64,000 bases of DNA from Cytophagales bacterium Alg240-R148 (GTDB lineage: Bacteria; Bacteroidota; Bacteroidia; Cytophagales; Cyclobacteriaceae). Positions 36,101-45,663 of this stretch are shown here, in pieces. Below the pieces are notes generated by a model, which had not been told where the DNA came from, searched no databases, and saw only the letters and a list, made by a program, of their open reading frames with translations. Numbering within the stretch: the stretch's first letter is position 1; each line of letters begins with the position of its first letter. The DNA is taken from NCBI GenBank assembly GCA_900537185.1, contig LS999827.1, positions 315,001 through 379,000 of the forward strand, read 5' to 3'. Made by a program: the position numbers and the translations under genes.

Positions 36101-39100
36101 CACTTCTGCTGGGTTGTCATCGCCCATAGAATAACTGTAGGTATATTTTGTTAACAACTCTGGGTCCGTTGGCCCTTGCTCAAATTCTACTGCCATCCAT
36201 TCGGTACCACTTGCGGCAAACTCTAAATTTGCAATCCCTGTACTTTCTACAGACAAAGGCAAAGCGTACGCATCTCCATGGTTCAACACCAAGCTAATTG
36301 GAGTAACATCGACGTCAATACCAGGAGGATCTGTTACCTCCCCTGTAAGGCTTACTTGTATGGAACTACCTGCTCCTATGCTGATGTCAATGACGTCGTT
36401 TAGAGTTCCTACAACGTCGGTTGGTATGCTCACTTTGTACCGCTCTTGTCGGCGTGGCTCAATGGTGGTGTTAAGTGCACCTTCTATTAAAAAGGCATCA
36501 TTTTGTAAGGCCAATGTTACTGTTTCGTTGGCCGTCCCACTGTTTTTCACGAGTAGTTCGTACGACTGGTTGGCCCCTTGGTACAAGGTACCAAAGTCAA
36601 AGGCGGTTTTGTTTACTCCAATGTCCGGTGTTCCACCTTGCGTAATTTCTAAAGTAGTGGTAGCTACTGTAGATCCATTAACAGGATCATTGGCTATAAA
36701 ATTGACACTTTTAGTAATAATGCCTTCGTATAAACTTTCTGTATTGAATGTAATGTCCACCATTTCTGTGCCTCCTGGCAATACAACACCAGAACCATTT
36801 TGTATGGCCGAAATCACATCAGGACCCGGGTATAAAAATTCAAGCGCAAGCCCGTCTTTCCAATCCAATGGCCCTATTCTTCCTGTGTTACTCGAATAAC
36901 CTGAAACTTGTACTCCATCTGTTTTTTCAGGGTTTTCTAGTCCTACCAATGGTCCGTTGACCATTACGGGGTAGGCATCAAATACCGACATAACATCTTT
37001 GTAATACATGTTGATGTTACCATTGTCATGCAGTACTATTTGAAAGGTAAAAGACAATCCGTCGTCGTACCAATCTTCTTGAGCCTGCTCGTATTGGATG
37101 ATGATCTTATCGTCTTCAGACTGGTAATACACATCTCCTCCAACTGAAAATTGAAATTGATTGCCCCACGCAGAGATAAAACCTTCCGGCCCATATTCGA
37201 ACTCAAAGAATGGCACATTTACCAAACGAACGGAATTCTCAAAATCCACCATCCCTTGTTTGGTAATGTACAGCGTATCAAATGAATGGCTGTAAAATGG
37301 CATGGAAAAATTCAATGGAACTGGGTAGTGGAATTGGTCCCCATCTCCAGAGAACACTTCTCCTTTAAAAAATTCTGTTATTTTAACTCCTGTAGATTGG
37401 ATGTCCTGCCATTGGTAGGCAACCGGACTAGCAGCACCTGTTTCATTAGAACTGAACTTGTATCCGTATTCATGAAAATCGCCTTCGATTTCGTCTTTGA
37501 TATTGTCCTCGTCCCAGCCTGGAATGTAGTACTTAAGAGGAAATTTACCAGAGTTAGAAACTTCGTAGTGTGCTGTAACTTCGTCACCAAGGGTAATATT
37601 GGAAATCGTCTGTTCCGAAGGTGTCACCGAAATTTGCGGTGCCACTATTCCAGACCCATAAACAGCTAGTTCAAAATTACCTTCGTCGGATTCTAAAAGA
37701 ATCGTACTGCTCAACCCTCCTTCTGCTGTAGGAGAAAAAGTCAAGTAGATATAAGCGTCGTCTCTGGCCTCAATTTGAGTTGGAAACTCGTCTATCACAA
37801 CATCCGCATGGCTGCTGGTGGCCACAATATTATTCATGGAACCCTGTCCATAATTTTCTAACAACACTTTTCCTGAAAGCGATGTACCAATAAAAACACC
37901 ACCAAAATTAGCCAAGCTTTGGGCTTGAATATCTGGCTGGTATCCGACAACCGTAAGGTTGATTGGAATTCTAACTTCGGGGTTGTTGTCGTCGTTGGAA
38001 GCTATTACCAAGTTGGATTTAATGTCTCCGTTAATCAATTCAGAAGCATCAATTTCTAAGGTGGTATTCATTTGTCCAAACCCTGGCAATTCACCTGAAG
38101 CTGGGCTTAATGCAATGAACTCTCCTAGGTGTTTGTTTCTGCTCATAGGAATGGTAGTCCAGGCATAAAACCCTGTACCCAATGCCTCTTCTAAAGACTG
38201 CCAAGATTCTCCTAAATCATTCGAGTAATAACAATAAGTAGAATATTCGTCTTCTACTTCAGGGCCTATGCCCAACGGGTACAAATTGCCAGATGGGCTG
38301 TGCACTACTACATAAAAAGCGCTGCCCTGTTCGAAATATATCTGTTCTTCTAAATGAATGGTAGCCCAATAGCTGCTGCCCTCTTGTTCCGCTACATATT
38401 CTTGCGCATACAACAAGTGCTCTTTTCCAAGCCCTTGACCATCGTAAACTTCTATTATCATTGGTCCGGTGCTGTTGTCGTGTTGCAGCACCATGTCAAT
38501 GTCTGTTAGGTTGAACCCATCTACCTCGTCTACAAAATATTTAGTAGCGGATGAGTTAGGCAAGTCGGTATCGGTTTCACCGATTACCACGATCGAATAG
38601 TACTCTGAATATCTTTTTTCCGATGCTTCAAAACTTGGAAGCCCTTCGCTCAATACCTTAACATTAAGCTCAGCAGTCGGCTGCATAACAATGTCCTTTC
38701 TGGTATTAGCCGGCTTCGTTTTTAATGGGACCGGGTATTGCAGAGAAGAAAAACTACTAAAGGGTTCATAAGACTTTTGTCTTGCAAAATGCTCCCAACG
38801 CAAAATCCCTTCGTCTTCATTTAAGATCGTAATTTCATGTGTGCCGTTTGTCAAAACAGCAGCATCGATCACCATGTTAATTTCTTCGCCACCAGCATCG
38901 ATGGCTATGGCTGGCCCTGCATTGGTGGTGGTACTAATGCCATTGGACAACTGCGAAACATTGCCCCAGCGGTCACGGCCTTTTACGGCTATATGGTATT
39001 CAGTTAATGCAGAAAGGCCATCTATTTCCATGGTAAATACAGAGCCTGCATCTATTTCATTTCTAACTATTCTTTTACTAGCTGACCCTAGATTTGCCTC

Positions 39101-40777
39101 TGTAATTTCCTGGTTGTGTACGTATACGTCAAAAAAGTAAGGTCTGTCGTCGTCGTTGTCTATTGGTACAGTCCATGAAGCCCCAATAAAATCCTGGGAA
39201 ACAGATGTTATTTCCAAATCAGCAATGCGGTTAGGCGCAATGCCATTGTCATTGTACATGGCCGATTTAGCATCTAAATGACCCGAGCCAAGCTTTCCTG
39301 CATAATCTGGATTATAGGCATCCAATTCTGAGACGGAAGTCAACAAATGAAATTTTAATTCTTCGGCGGTAAACTGATGGTCTCTATTAGACAAGATTAA
39401 AGCTGCCACTCCAGAAACATGGGGGCAAGCCATAGAAGTACCATCCAAATACCCATAGGCATTCAAAGGCAAGGTACTCAACACACCAGATGCATTTCCG
39501 TAGCGCGTTTCACCGCCTGGCGCAGTAATGTCTACCCATGTTCCATAGTTGGAATAGGATGCTTTTTTCATATCTGGCCCGGTTGAACCAACGGCAATTA
39601 CGTTTTCATAATATCCCGGATAGTATTTGTCGTCTTGGTTGTTATTTCCAGCTGCAAATATTACTACCCCACCCCGCATTGGGCTTCCTTCATAATTACC
39701 CGCTTCTTCTATGAAATAATCAATGGCATCCAATATCGCTTGGCTATAGGTACCTGCAATTTGGTATCCCCAGCTATTTTGGGTAATAACGGCACCATTA
39801 TCAGCGGCATAAACGAAGGTGTTTTCGATCGCTCCACCTTCTAATGACTGCAGCGACATGATTCTAACACCATCGCCATTGCCTGTTCCTCCTGCTACAC
39901 CAGCAACTCCTACTCCGTTGTTATTTACCGCACTGACCGTTCCTGCCACATGGGTACCGTGGTTTTGTGGTGCTATATTTCCATTGTTGGTGTCAAAATT
40001 CCAACCGTGTACATCATCAACAAAACCGTTGCCGTCGTCGTCTACTCCATCTTCTCCATTCAGCTCCGCTTCATTGACCCACATATTTACTTTTAAATCG
40101 TCGTGGTTCACATCGACCCCTTGGTCTATAACGGCTACTATTACATCGTTAGAACCTGCGTTGGTTTCCCATGCTTCAAACAGTTGGATGTCGGCCAGTT
40201 GTTCATATTCTCCTACCTGTCCGGTATTGTTGTAGTGCCATTGGTCGTTGAGCCTAGGGTCGTCATAGTCTGTACTGCTGTAAACAGGAGATACAGAATT
40301 GTCGTAACGCACCGAATAATTATCCAAAGTGGTTGCGTATTCCACTTCTGCGAATTCTATTTCCCTCAATGCCTCGTAATTGGAAGCCACACTGGCAGGG
40401 CTGGCACTGCCATCCATTAATACTTCGTACCAAAGATGCAGACCGTGTTTTTGGTGCCTCGCCTCAATAGTAGGGTCTGGATGTTCTGGGAACACCCTTT
40501 TAATGGTGGTCGCATCGTGTTTGCTCGAAATAGCATCCACTGTTTTAAAACCTGTTAGGGCTATATTGTTTTTTGAAGTGACTTTCATCGATTTCAATGC
40601 AGAAGTCATTTCCGTATTGAATTTAATTCGAACAGCCCCTTGCCGCACCCCTTTATCAAAAGTCTTCACTTGCGCCCATCCATGCACACCCACAGCGCAC
40701 ACTAAGACGAGCAGCATCCAAAAACGGGCTGTCCGTTGTATAATTTGTTCCATAAAATATGTATTAAGGTTTGTCAT
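33197..40777 (-). CDS. Giant subtilisin-like serine protease (S8) with T9SS sorting domain
   Basis: 2526 residues from the ATG at 40777; a second ATG at 40753 gives MEQIIQRTARFWMLLVLVC, a cleaner signal peptide. Catalytic triad: D218 in VIVAVIDQG, H273 in NHGTHVAGT, S448 in GTSMACPHVSG. The remainder consists of beta-rich modules: a fibronectin-III-like region after residue 520, repeated ASPM/choice-of-anchor-type domains (LLENYGQGSM.., ANFGGVFIGTSLSGKVLL), cadherin-like DPDGD motifs, and a T9SS tail (FYAYPNPVEEQLQLKW, DLNGQLIFE, YGVYLIKV). Secreted and anchored at the surface. Leads the operon with the repeat protein and lipoprotein. Confidence 0.94.
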   Translation of the reverse strand: MTNLNTYFMEQIIQRTARFWMLLVLVCAVGVHGWAQVKTFDKGVRQGAVRIKFNTEMTSALKSMKVTSKNNIALTGFKTVDAISSKHDATTIKRVFPEHPDPTIEARHQKHGLHLWYEVLMDGSASPASVASNYEALREIEFAEVEYATTLDNYSVRYDNSVSPVYSSTDYDDPRLNDQWHYNNTGQVGEYEQLADIQLFEAWETNAGSNDVIVAVIDQGVDVNHDDLKVNMWVNEAELNGEDGVDDDGNGFVDDVHGWNFDTNNGNIAPQNHGTHVAGTVSAVNNNGVGVAGVAGGTGNGDGVRIMSLQSLEGGAIENTFVYAADNGAVITQNSWGYQIAGTYSQAILDAIDYFIEEAGNYEGSPMRGGVVIFAAGNNNQDDKYYPGYYENVIAVGSTGPDMKKASYSNYGTWVDITAPGGETRYGNASGVLSTLPLNAYGYLDGTSMACPHVSGVAALILSNRDHQFTAEELKFHLLTSVSELDAYNPDYAGKLGSGHLDAKSAMYNDNGIAPNRIADLEITSVSQDFIGASWTVPIDNDDDRPYFFDVYVHNQEITEANLGSASKRIVRNEIDAGSVFTMEIDGLSALTEYHIAVKGRDRWGNVSQLSNGISTTTNAGPAIAIDAGGEEINMVIDAAVLTNGTHEITILNEDEGILRWEHFARQKSYEPFSSFSSLQYPVPLKTKPANTRKDIVMQPTAELNVKVLSEGLPSFEASEKRYSEYYSIVVIGETDTDLPNSSATKYFVDEVDGFNLTDIDMVLQHDNSTGPMIIEVYDGQGLGKEHLLYAQEYVAEQEGSSYWATIHLEEQIYFEQGSAFYVVVHSPSGNLYPLGIGPEVEDEYSTYCYYSNDLGESWQSLEEALGTGFYAWTTIPMSRNKHLGEFIALSPASGELPGFGQMNTTLEIDASELINGDIKSNLVIASNDDNNPEVRIPINLTVVGYQPDIQAQSLANFGGVFIGTSLSGKVLLENYGQGSMNNIVATSSHADVVIDEFPTQIEARDDAYIYLTFSPTAEGGLSSTILLESDEGNFELAVYGSGIVAPQISVTPSEQTISNITLGDEVTAHYEVSNSGKFPLKYYIPGWDEDNIKDEIEGDFHEYGYKFSSNETGAASPVAYQWQDIQSTGVKITEFFKGEVFSGDGDQFHYPVPLNFSMPFYSHSFDTLYITKQGMVDFENSVRLVNVPFFEFEYGPEGFISAWGNQFQFSVGGDVYYQSEDDKIIIQYEQAQEDWYDDGLSFTFQIVLHDNGNINMYYKDVMSVFDAYPVMVNGPLVGLENPEKTDGVQVSGYSSNTGRIGPLDWKDGLALEFLYPGPDVISAIQNGSGVVLPGGTEMVDITFNTESLYEGIITKSVNFIANDPVNGSTVATTTLEITQGGTPDIGVNKTAFDFGTLYQGANQSYELLVKNSGTANETVTLALQNDAFLIEGALNTTIEPRRQERYKVSIPTDVVGTLNDVIDISIGAGSSIQVSLTGEVTDPPGIDVDVTPISLVLNHGDAYALPLSVESTGIANLEFAASGTEWMAVEFEQGPTDPELLTKYTYSYSMGDDNPAEVQYAWKNIVDSGTRIEVETMDPFDPENNWREIDLPFDFSFYGEQYNKAYLSYNGMISFSPDQPPAPYAEHLPQENGPRNFLAALWLSGGFDTRTYGQKSGLFYEGNEDYMVITYSYIINVFGMGSMISTQTILYKTGEIKFQYKVEEDFEEFSSQFGTVGLVNKDASDVVQISGLKPLGLDQKGLAIAVSPNNAVAIPAGETANGTLTFDATNLYAGTYEGNLVYTTTVPGSEEMLRPVTLRIFADAGLTASVETLDFGDVMAYNDVDGPVVYTQEFEIENTGYTDVKISDLLLDVADDKVELEAYVFLQGVWSWQPASELSRTEALRPEATVLARVIYTPDENMAGAMENVIAVSSNLAGFEIPLYANVLRPPNANIDPTKIEVVAVLPSHTESHSVAFDNNTGTGDLHYSFEIEYLRGVTSSAQPSSSTVVGSSVEKGSVNLLSQDPTANYNIETTSTEETFNRVFSYEDAEAPDTFLGYNGTNILRAATHFNAGDEGFNLTHVQSFFRLEGLTSEEITVEIYTGSDGIANANLAYEFDLTISGSGDDASGAWHTIELPQNITLSRNEDFYILIEYPASIGYPAGVKYGLEDMAGRYMLHSDGVWFDLQVDGERPGEGWMMKAAELEFVSGEWVSILSATEGSLSPGQNTNIDLQFSALNAEQKWQNANLVVKSNDPLQPVVKVPLALYLNAGPEIQGFSNQLAVYEGDTLKFQAQVVDPDGDAFTVSTSSNLSNATYGFEAGVLTVEYVPGFEDAGAVELLVAAEDEHGAQSEMRMQVQVFDVNRLPKATSFEALQFVENGNMMSFNYADFAMDPDGDALTFELVSEDASIAQVFLSENHFVVQPMQLGTTELRLFAQDSRGARAEIKIPVEVNNVLGTDPEIQGFYAYPNPVEEQLQLKWDERWTGPLMVQITDLNGQLIFEHHYTDAQRGEVVTIDFAALEYGVYLIKVTNQDQTKMVKIVKK

Positions 40778-40926
40778 TATTTTAGTTTAGGTTCGTTCTT
40801 CAGATTCTTTAAGAGCTTTTTAAATGCTTTGACCTGTTCTTTTCTTTGGTCCATTAATTCAGAAATTGCTCTTTCTTCCTCTTCATTTTTTTTATTCTCG
40901 CTGTCTACATCTTTCTCCATGTACAT
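40777..40926 (-). CDS. Small charged coiled-coil ORF upstream of the subtilase
   Basis: 49 codons from the ATG at 40926 (an in-frame TTG at 40962 would give 61). The product is dominated by K and E: KDVDSENKKNEEEERAISEL and QVKAFKKLLKNLKNEP, which predicts one amphipathic helix. Its TAA overlaps the ATG of the subtilase at 40777 by one base (TAATG), a sign of coupling. It may be a genuine small protein or a leader peptide. Nothing comparable is known to me. Confidence 0.45.
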   Translation of the reverse strand: MYMEKDVDSENKKNEEEERAISELMDQRKEQVKAFKKLLKNLKNEPKLK

Positions 40927-41108
40927 TGATTTTGCATCTCTTAATCTTTCAACTAATACCAATGATAAAAATTAAAAACAGCACACTTGTTATGAATGGA
41001 ATTACAAAAGCAATACACGGTTAAAATGTTGGCATACAAAACCAATACACCGATAAGTAAACTACTGAATAACAAGCGCTAAGCCACACACAAAAAAATC
41101 CGAAGACA

Positions 41109-41143
41109 AAAAAAATCCACTCCAATTGGAGTGGATTTTTTTT
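41109..41143. terminator. Bidirectional terminator between the AsmA-like gene and the subtilase operon
   Basis: AAATCCACTCCAA (about 41112-41124) with TTGGAGTGGATTT (about 41125-41140), flanked by A and T runs. It lies 55 bases from the AsmA-like stop (41198) and ends transcription coming from that gene on the minus strand. The gap 40963-41108 holds no other feature I can support. Confidence 0.8.
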
Positions 41144-41197
41144 GCATTAGCCTTCTTCTCTAGATTAACGCAGTGTTATTTCGAAATAAATATTTTA

Positions 41198-44100
41198 TTA
41201 TTTTTTCTTCGGATGCTGGACGTACCCTTCGTAAAAAGGGTCGCACTCCACAATTTTCACATCGTCCAATAAGTTGGTTACTGGAGCAAAAAGTGTTTTT
41301 ACAATATTGACCTTACTGGTTTCATAATTTTCGGAATGCCCTTTTACAGATTGCCGGATCATGGCACATCCTTTTTTATCCACAATTCCAAAAGTAATAT
41401 CCAAGCTGTCGGTGCGGATGTCGTACCAGCCCTTGGTGGCTACTCTGTATTTCCTTGTGGCCAATGCAAAGTCTTTTAGGTTTACATTTCCATTTTCAAT
41501 AGAACAAGAAGAATAAAATTGGGTGATATGGGTAGAATCTCCCAAGTCGTTCGTGGCAATCATGGCATATTGTGACCCTTTCGAAATAGCCAACCCTACA
41601 GGTCCTGCCAGTGCCACGGCCCCCACGTCTACCAGCCCAAAATTTTGGCTACGTTTGAATTTATTAATAAACTTGTCCAACTCAATTCCCAACAGCGTAA
41701 CATCCTCGCCTTTCATCAAAAGCTGTCCGTCCAAACTATTTAAGATGTCTTTAACATTATCTCCTTGGCATTTTATATCCACAAGTAAGTCAATATTGCC
41801 ATCAAACATTTCATCTTGTTGCACCAATTGCAAGACCCTTTTAAGATCTATTTGATCCACTTCGTATTCTATGTCGTATTGCGCAGGGCTTTTAAAAGGT
41901 GCCAACACCATTCTACCTTTGCCTTTTTTACCAAACAACAAAGACTCGGTCGGAAGAAATGTATAGTTTCCATTGGAGATCCCAACTTCAAATTTTACAG
42001 CGCCGACATTGAGTTTGGTGCTCGTAACATTGGATATTTCTAGGCCTCCATTGGCAATCAATTTATTAAAAAATCCAGATTCTTTGTTTTTTCCTATTCG
42101 AAGCTTTCTTAATTTAAAATCCAAGTTGCCTATTCCCATTGTATCCAGCATGCCTTTATACGATGCATTTTGGGTATGGAGTTGAATAGCTTCCAATAGC
42201 ATATTTCTTTTTCTTGACAACTCAATGTCACAGTAAAAGACACCATTCAGCTGGGCTTTTAACAAATCTACAACCTCAGAATCATCGTACCCAACCAGTA
42301 ATTTTGAAGGGTCCAATCCTTGGCTGTTCAGAACAATGTTCATGTAGTCGTTCCCTTTTCTAGGACTAAAAAATTGGTATTCGGCTTTGTTGTGGCTTCC
42401 AGCAATTTCTAAATCAAAATTTTTAAAATCCAGCCACAACTCCTTCTTTTTCTCCTTCAAATGAAAGTTGCCATTTCGAAGCACCACTGGAGGCAAAAAA
42501 CCATCGATCTCTGCCGCTAAACTATCGATTCTAAACAGGATATCTGGTGCCATATAATACCGGGACAGCCGGTTGACATCTGTTTCGATCCTTATATTCC
42601 CTTTAATGTCTTTGATTTTATACGGAAAGGATTGTCCTATTCTCGGGTCAAAAGATAAGAATTCAGGTAAATCGTATACACCAGAGTGAAGCTTTAAATC
42701 GGCTTTCATTGTCACTTTTGGATCAAAAATAAATTCAATAGAATTTTTAACCGTACCAGTAATTGAAATGTCCGTATTGCCAGTAATTAATTCAAATTTG
42801 TTTACATAGGTAGTATCCGAAGAGCCAGAAAGAGCCAGATCCAACCGATCCACCCTTCCCACTTTTGGAATAGCAAAACTCAAGTCTTTAACTACCAATG
42901 AAAAGGGTTGCACCTCCAATTTCTTCCAGTTTCTCGGCCCCAAATAATACCCTTTGTATTTATCTTTGAACTCTATGTACCCGGTAACACCTTCCAATGG
43001 TTGCAGATTAAATAATTTATCAAACCCATCCACTTTGGCGGACATGCGAATGTCATAATCCAGCTCTGGTTTTTGTAAATTTTTTAAATTTATTACTGCT
43101 TCTACTTTCCCGCCGGGTAATTCGGCTCTAAAATGCTCAATTTTTAGGGAAGCACCCGACAAATCTTTTTCTTCTCCTGACACAAAAGTTCCTTTAACAT
43201 TCATGTTTTTAATGTAGGCTTCAGAAGAAGGAATCGATACGTTGAGATTTTTTGATCCAAAATGACAGGTAAAATTGGGAATGGACTCACCGTACTCTCC
43301 TTTTATTTTTCCTTCAAAAAAAACATCCCCTTGTTTTATATTAGAAAAAGCTTCTTGTGTTAACAACAGTTTTGTAATGTGCATGTCATTGTCGTAGCCG
43401 TCCAATGTTATGTCTACCACCTTGTTGTTGTTAAAACCCAAACTGCCCAACACCTCAAAATCAGCATTGTCAATGCTCATTTTCATTTTGGAAATGCCTA
43501 TAAGCGACTTGGTTTGGTTCACCCCAATTTCCGTATCGATTGCAATTGTTTTCTCCGTAACAGCAACCAAATCGCTAATCGGTAAATTTTTAACCAAAAC
43601 CACAGATTTAAGCCGAGCCCCTATGGAATCTTCCATATAAAACAATGCAGCATTGGAACTTTCCACCTCAAAGTTATAGCGCTTATGAGCAAGCTGGTCT
43701 TCGATTTGAATGGTTACCCCATTCACTGCCAATTTTTCTAACGACAGATCAAACCCCAGGTCTATTTTTTTTATTGGTTTCTTTTTTTTCTTGGTTGGTA
43801 CTTTTTTCTTCTTTGCTGGAGTTTTCTTTTTTGGAACAGGAGGCGCCTTCTTTTCTTTTGTCTTCGGCTTGGGTTTAGGTTTGGGTTTTAAAGCTTTCTG
43901 AATGTTATAAACCCCTTTTACATCCCTTACCAATTGAAGCGCTCCTCCTTCTACAATAATGGCCTCAATCAATACTTCATTTTGAATGAGGGCCCAAACA
44001 TCCAACGAAACATGGAACTTAGAAACATCAATTATGGGTTTGGATGTTGAATCAATTTGTTGCGTGTTCTGCTCGTAATATTGTAGGGAATCAAAAGTAA

Positions 44101-44353
44101 AAGAAACGTTGGGAAAATTAACCAAAGGATTAAAATGCAGATCATCAAAATCCAAGGTGCCTTGATAATTCTGATTGGCAGACTTGATAATACTTTCCGC
44201 TATGGCATCTCTTTTTATATAAAATATGGCCAAGGCTGTGGTAAATACCAAAGCAAAAACAGCAAAAAAGACCTTTACAATCTTTAATATCCTTTTGAGC
44301 AAGGGTTTTTTCTGCTGTTTTTTATGGTTCTTTGTTAAAGCGTTGTGGGCCAT
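41198..44353 (-). CDS. AsmA-like outer-membrane biogenesis protein
   Basis: 1051 residues. One N-terminal membrane helix (about residues 26-47: FFAVFALVFTTALAIFYI) anchors a long periplasmic region. AsmA hallmarks: IIDVSKFHVSLDVWALIQNEVLIEAIIVEGGALQLVRDVKGVYNI near the start and the AsmA_2-type C-terminal stretch LNSLDGQLLMKGEDVTLLGIELDKFI. Between them, at about residues 154-195, lies a Lys/Pro run (KPKPKPKPKTKEKK and KKKK blocks). AsmA-like proteins act in phospholipid transport to the outer membrane. Length is typical for the Bacteroidota branch. Single gene. Confidence 0.88.
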   Translation of the reverse strand: MAHNALTKNHKKQQKKPLLKRILKIVKVFFAVFALVFTTALAIFYIKRDAIAESIIKSANQNYQGTLDFDDLHFNPLVNFPNVSFTFDSLQYYEQNTQQIDSTSKPIIDVSKFHVSLDVWALIQNEVLIEAIIVEGGALQLVRDVKGVYNIQKALKPKPKPKPKTKEKKAPPVPKKKTPAKKKKVPTKKKKKPIKKIDLGFDLSLEKLAVNGVTIQIEDQLAHKRYNFEVESSNAALFYMEDSIGARLKSVVLVKNLPISDLVAVTEKTIAIDTEIGVNQTKSLIGISKMKMSIDNADFEVLGSLGFNNNKVVDITLDGYDNDMHITKLLLTQEAFSNIKQGDVFFEGKIKGEYGESIPNFTCHFGSKNLNVSIPSSEAYIKNMNVKGTFVSGEEKDLSGASLKIEHFRAELPGGKVEAVINLKNLQKPELDYDIRMSAKVDGFDKLFNLQPLEGVTGYIEFKDKYKGYYLGPRNWKKLEVQPFSLVVKDLSFAIPKVGRVDRLDLALSGSSDTTYVNKFELITGNTDISITGTVKNSIEFIFDPKVTMKADLKLHSGVYDLPEFLSFDPRIGQSFPYKIKDIKGNIRIETDVNRLSRYYMAPDILFRIDSLAAEIDGFLPPVVLRNGNFHLKEKKKELWLDFKNFDLEIAGSHNKAEYQFFSPRKGNDYMNIVLNSQGLDPSKLLVGYDDSEVVDLLKAQLNGVFYCDIELSRKRNMLLEAIQLHTQNASYKGMLDTMGIGNLDFKLRKLRIGKNKESGFFNKLIANGGLEISNVTSTKLNVGAVKFEVGISNGNYTFLPTESLLFGKKGKGRMVLAPFKSPAQYDIEYEVDQIDLKRVLQLVQQDEMFDGNIDLLVDIKCQGDNVKDILNSLDGQLLMKGEDVTLLGIELDKFINKFKRSQNFGLVDVGAVALAGPVGLAISKGSQYAMIATNDLGDSTHITQFYSSCSIENGNVNLKDFALATRKYRVATKGWYDIRTDSLDITFGIVDKKGCAMIRQSVKGHSENYETSKVNIVKTLFAPVTNLLDDVKIVECDPFYEGYVQHPKKK

Positions 44354-44429
44354 TCTTCAAGTTACAATTATCTATCTCGATGTTAGGCAAATAACAAATA
44401 CTATTTTTAAAGAGGAAACCTTTTCACAT

Positions 44430-45572
44430 TTATTCTTTACTTCCAAGTACATTGTTGATCAAAGACACGATCTGCCCCTCTTTATCTGCTTTTAATTCCC
44501 AAAACATGGTACCTCCCAATTGATTGGACTTTACGTACTCCATTTTTTCTCGATAAGAAGCCAGGTTGTCATAAGAAATAAAAACCGATTCCTCTTCATT
44601 CCATAAAAACGGCGCATGGGCGCTACTGTCATACATCGACTTAAAACCATAGGCTGAAGGATTGCTTGCTACTTCTGAAGACCTGTGTTTTCTATAAGCA
44701 CCTTTTGCCGGCTGAAACAACCCATTATTGGAAGGGTTTACACCTTTCCAAGCTTTCCCATAAAATGCCAAACCAAGGATGATTTTTTGAGCAGGCACCC
44801 CTGCTTTTAAGTACATTTTAATGGATTTATCCGTACTAATCTTTTTGTCTTGGTCGAAATCGGAAGCATACAGTGCAGAATTATGCCCTGTATGGGGATC
44901 CCACTCACCATAGTTGTCGTAAGTCATTATATTGACATGGTCTACATACTTTTGAACTTCTTTCATTTCTGTATTGTCCAAAAAGGACTTTCCTGCACCA
45001 GTGGCCACAGACAATTCATATTCCCTATTGGTAGTTTCTGACAGCTCGTTCAATGCGTTCCTTAGCGCAGCCATCAAAAGTGTGTAGTTTTTCACATCTT
45101 CCTTGGCGTGTTTGTTCCCGATACCAGGTAAATTCGGGTATTCCCAATCTATGTCGATTCCATCCAAGTCGTAATCCACCACCAATTTAATAGCAGAAGC
45201 TACAAATTTAGCTCTGGATGTTTTGCTCGAGGCTACATCTGAAAAATGACCAGACCAAGTCCAACCACCGATGGCCACCAATATTTTAAGCGTAGGCTGC
45301 TCATATTTTAACTTTTGAAGCTTTAAAAGGTTCAAACTATCTTGTATGGAAGGAATAACAGCTTTGCCATCCACAATATTGGCAAAGGAGTAGTTGAGGT
45401 GGGTTAATCCAGTATAAGCCACTTCAGCAGAACCAAGATTGGTCGAATTGCCAAACAGGTAGGCAATAACTTTAAACTTTTTTTGGACGGCCGCATCTGT
45501 TTCAGACTGGGCACTAGGTTGACAGCTTGCCAATAACATGCAAGATACCAACAATATAAAATGGGGTTTCAT
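44430..45572 (-). CDS. GH18 chitinase, lipoprotein
   Basis: 380 residues. MKPHFILLVSCMLLASC is a type II signal peptide with Cys at 17. The catalytic DxxDxDxE motif is DLDGIDIDWEYP, with Glu as acid; other GH18 motifs are FKVIAYLFGN, LKILVAIGGWTWSGHFS, VDHVNIMTYDNYGEWDPHTGHNSALYA, GLAFYGKAWKG and GGTMFWELKAD. Lipid anchoring places it on the outer membrane, where it would cleave chitin or chitooligosaccharides. No SusC/SusD pair or other chitin gene is adjacent. The full set of motif residues is present. Confidence 0.95.
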   Translation of the reverse strand: MKPHFILLVSCMLLASCQPSAQSETDAAVQKKFKVIAYLFGNSTNLGSAEVAYTGLTHLNYSFANIVDGKAVIPSIQDSLNLLKLQKLKYEQPTLKILVAIGGWTWSGHFSDVASSKTSRAKFVASAIKLVVDYDLDGIDIDWEYPNLPGIGNKHAKEDVKNYTLLMAALRNALNELSETTNREYELSVATGAGKSFLDNTEMKEVQKYVDHVNIMTYDNYGEWDPHTGHNSALYASDFDQDKKISTDKSIKMYLKAGVPAQKIILGLAFYGKAWKGVNPSNNGLFQPAKGAYRKHRSSEVASNPSAYGFKSMYDSSAHAPFLWNEEESVFISYDNLASYREKMEYVKSNQLGGTMFWELKADKEGQIVSLINNVLGSKE

Positions 45573-45613
45573 AATGGTAGTTTGTTGTTAAAAAAAGAAA
45601 ATTATAAGGACAT

Positions 45614-45644
45614 AAAAAAACCGGAATAAAATCTAATCCGGTTT
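45614..45644 (-). terminator. Terminator after fabG on the minus strand
   Basis: AAACCGGA (45618-45625) with TCCGGTTT (45637-45644); on the minus strand the stem is followed by a U-run (the AAAAAAA at 45614-45620 in the plus sense). It lies 20 bases from the fabG stop. Confidence 0.75.
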
Positions 45645-45663
45645 GTACTTTTTTAATATAGTT

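Noticed and set aside
36360-36899. 179-codon ORF antisense to the subtilase gene
   Set aside because: Composition reflects the opposite strand; no family features.
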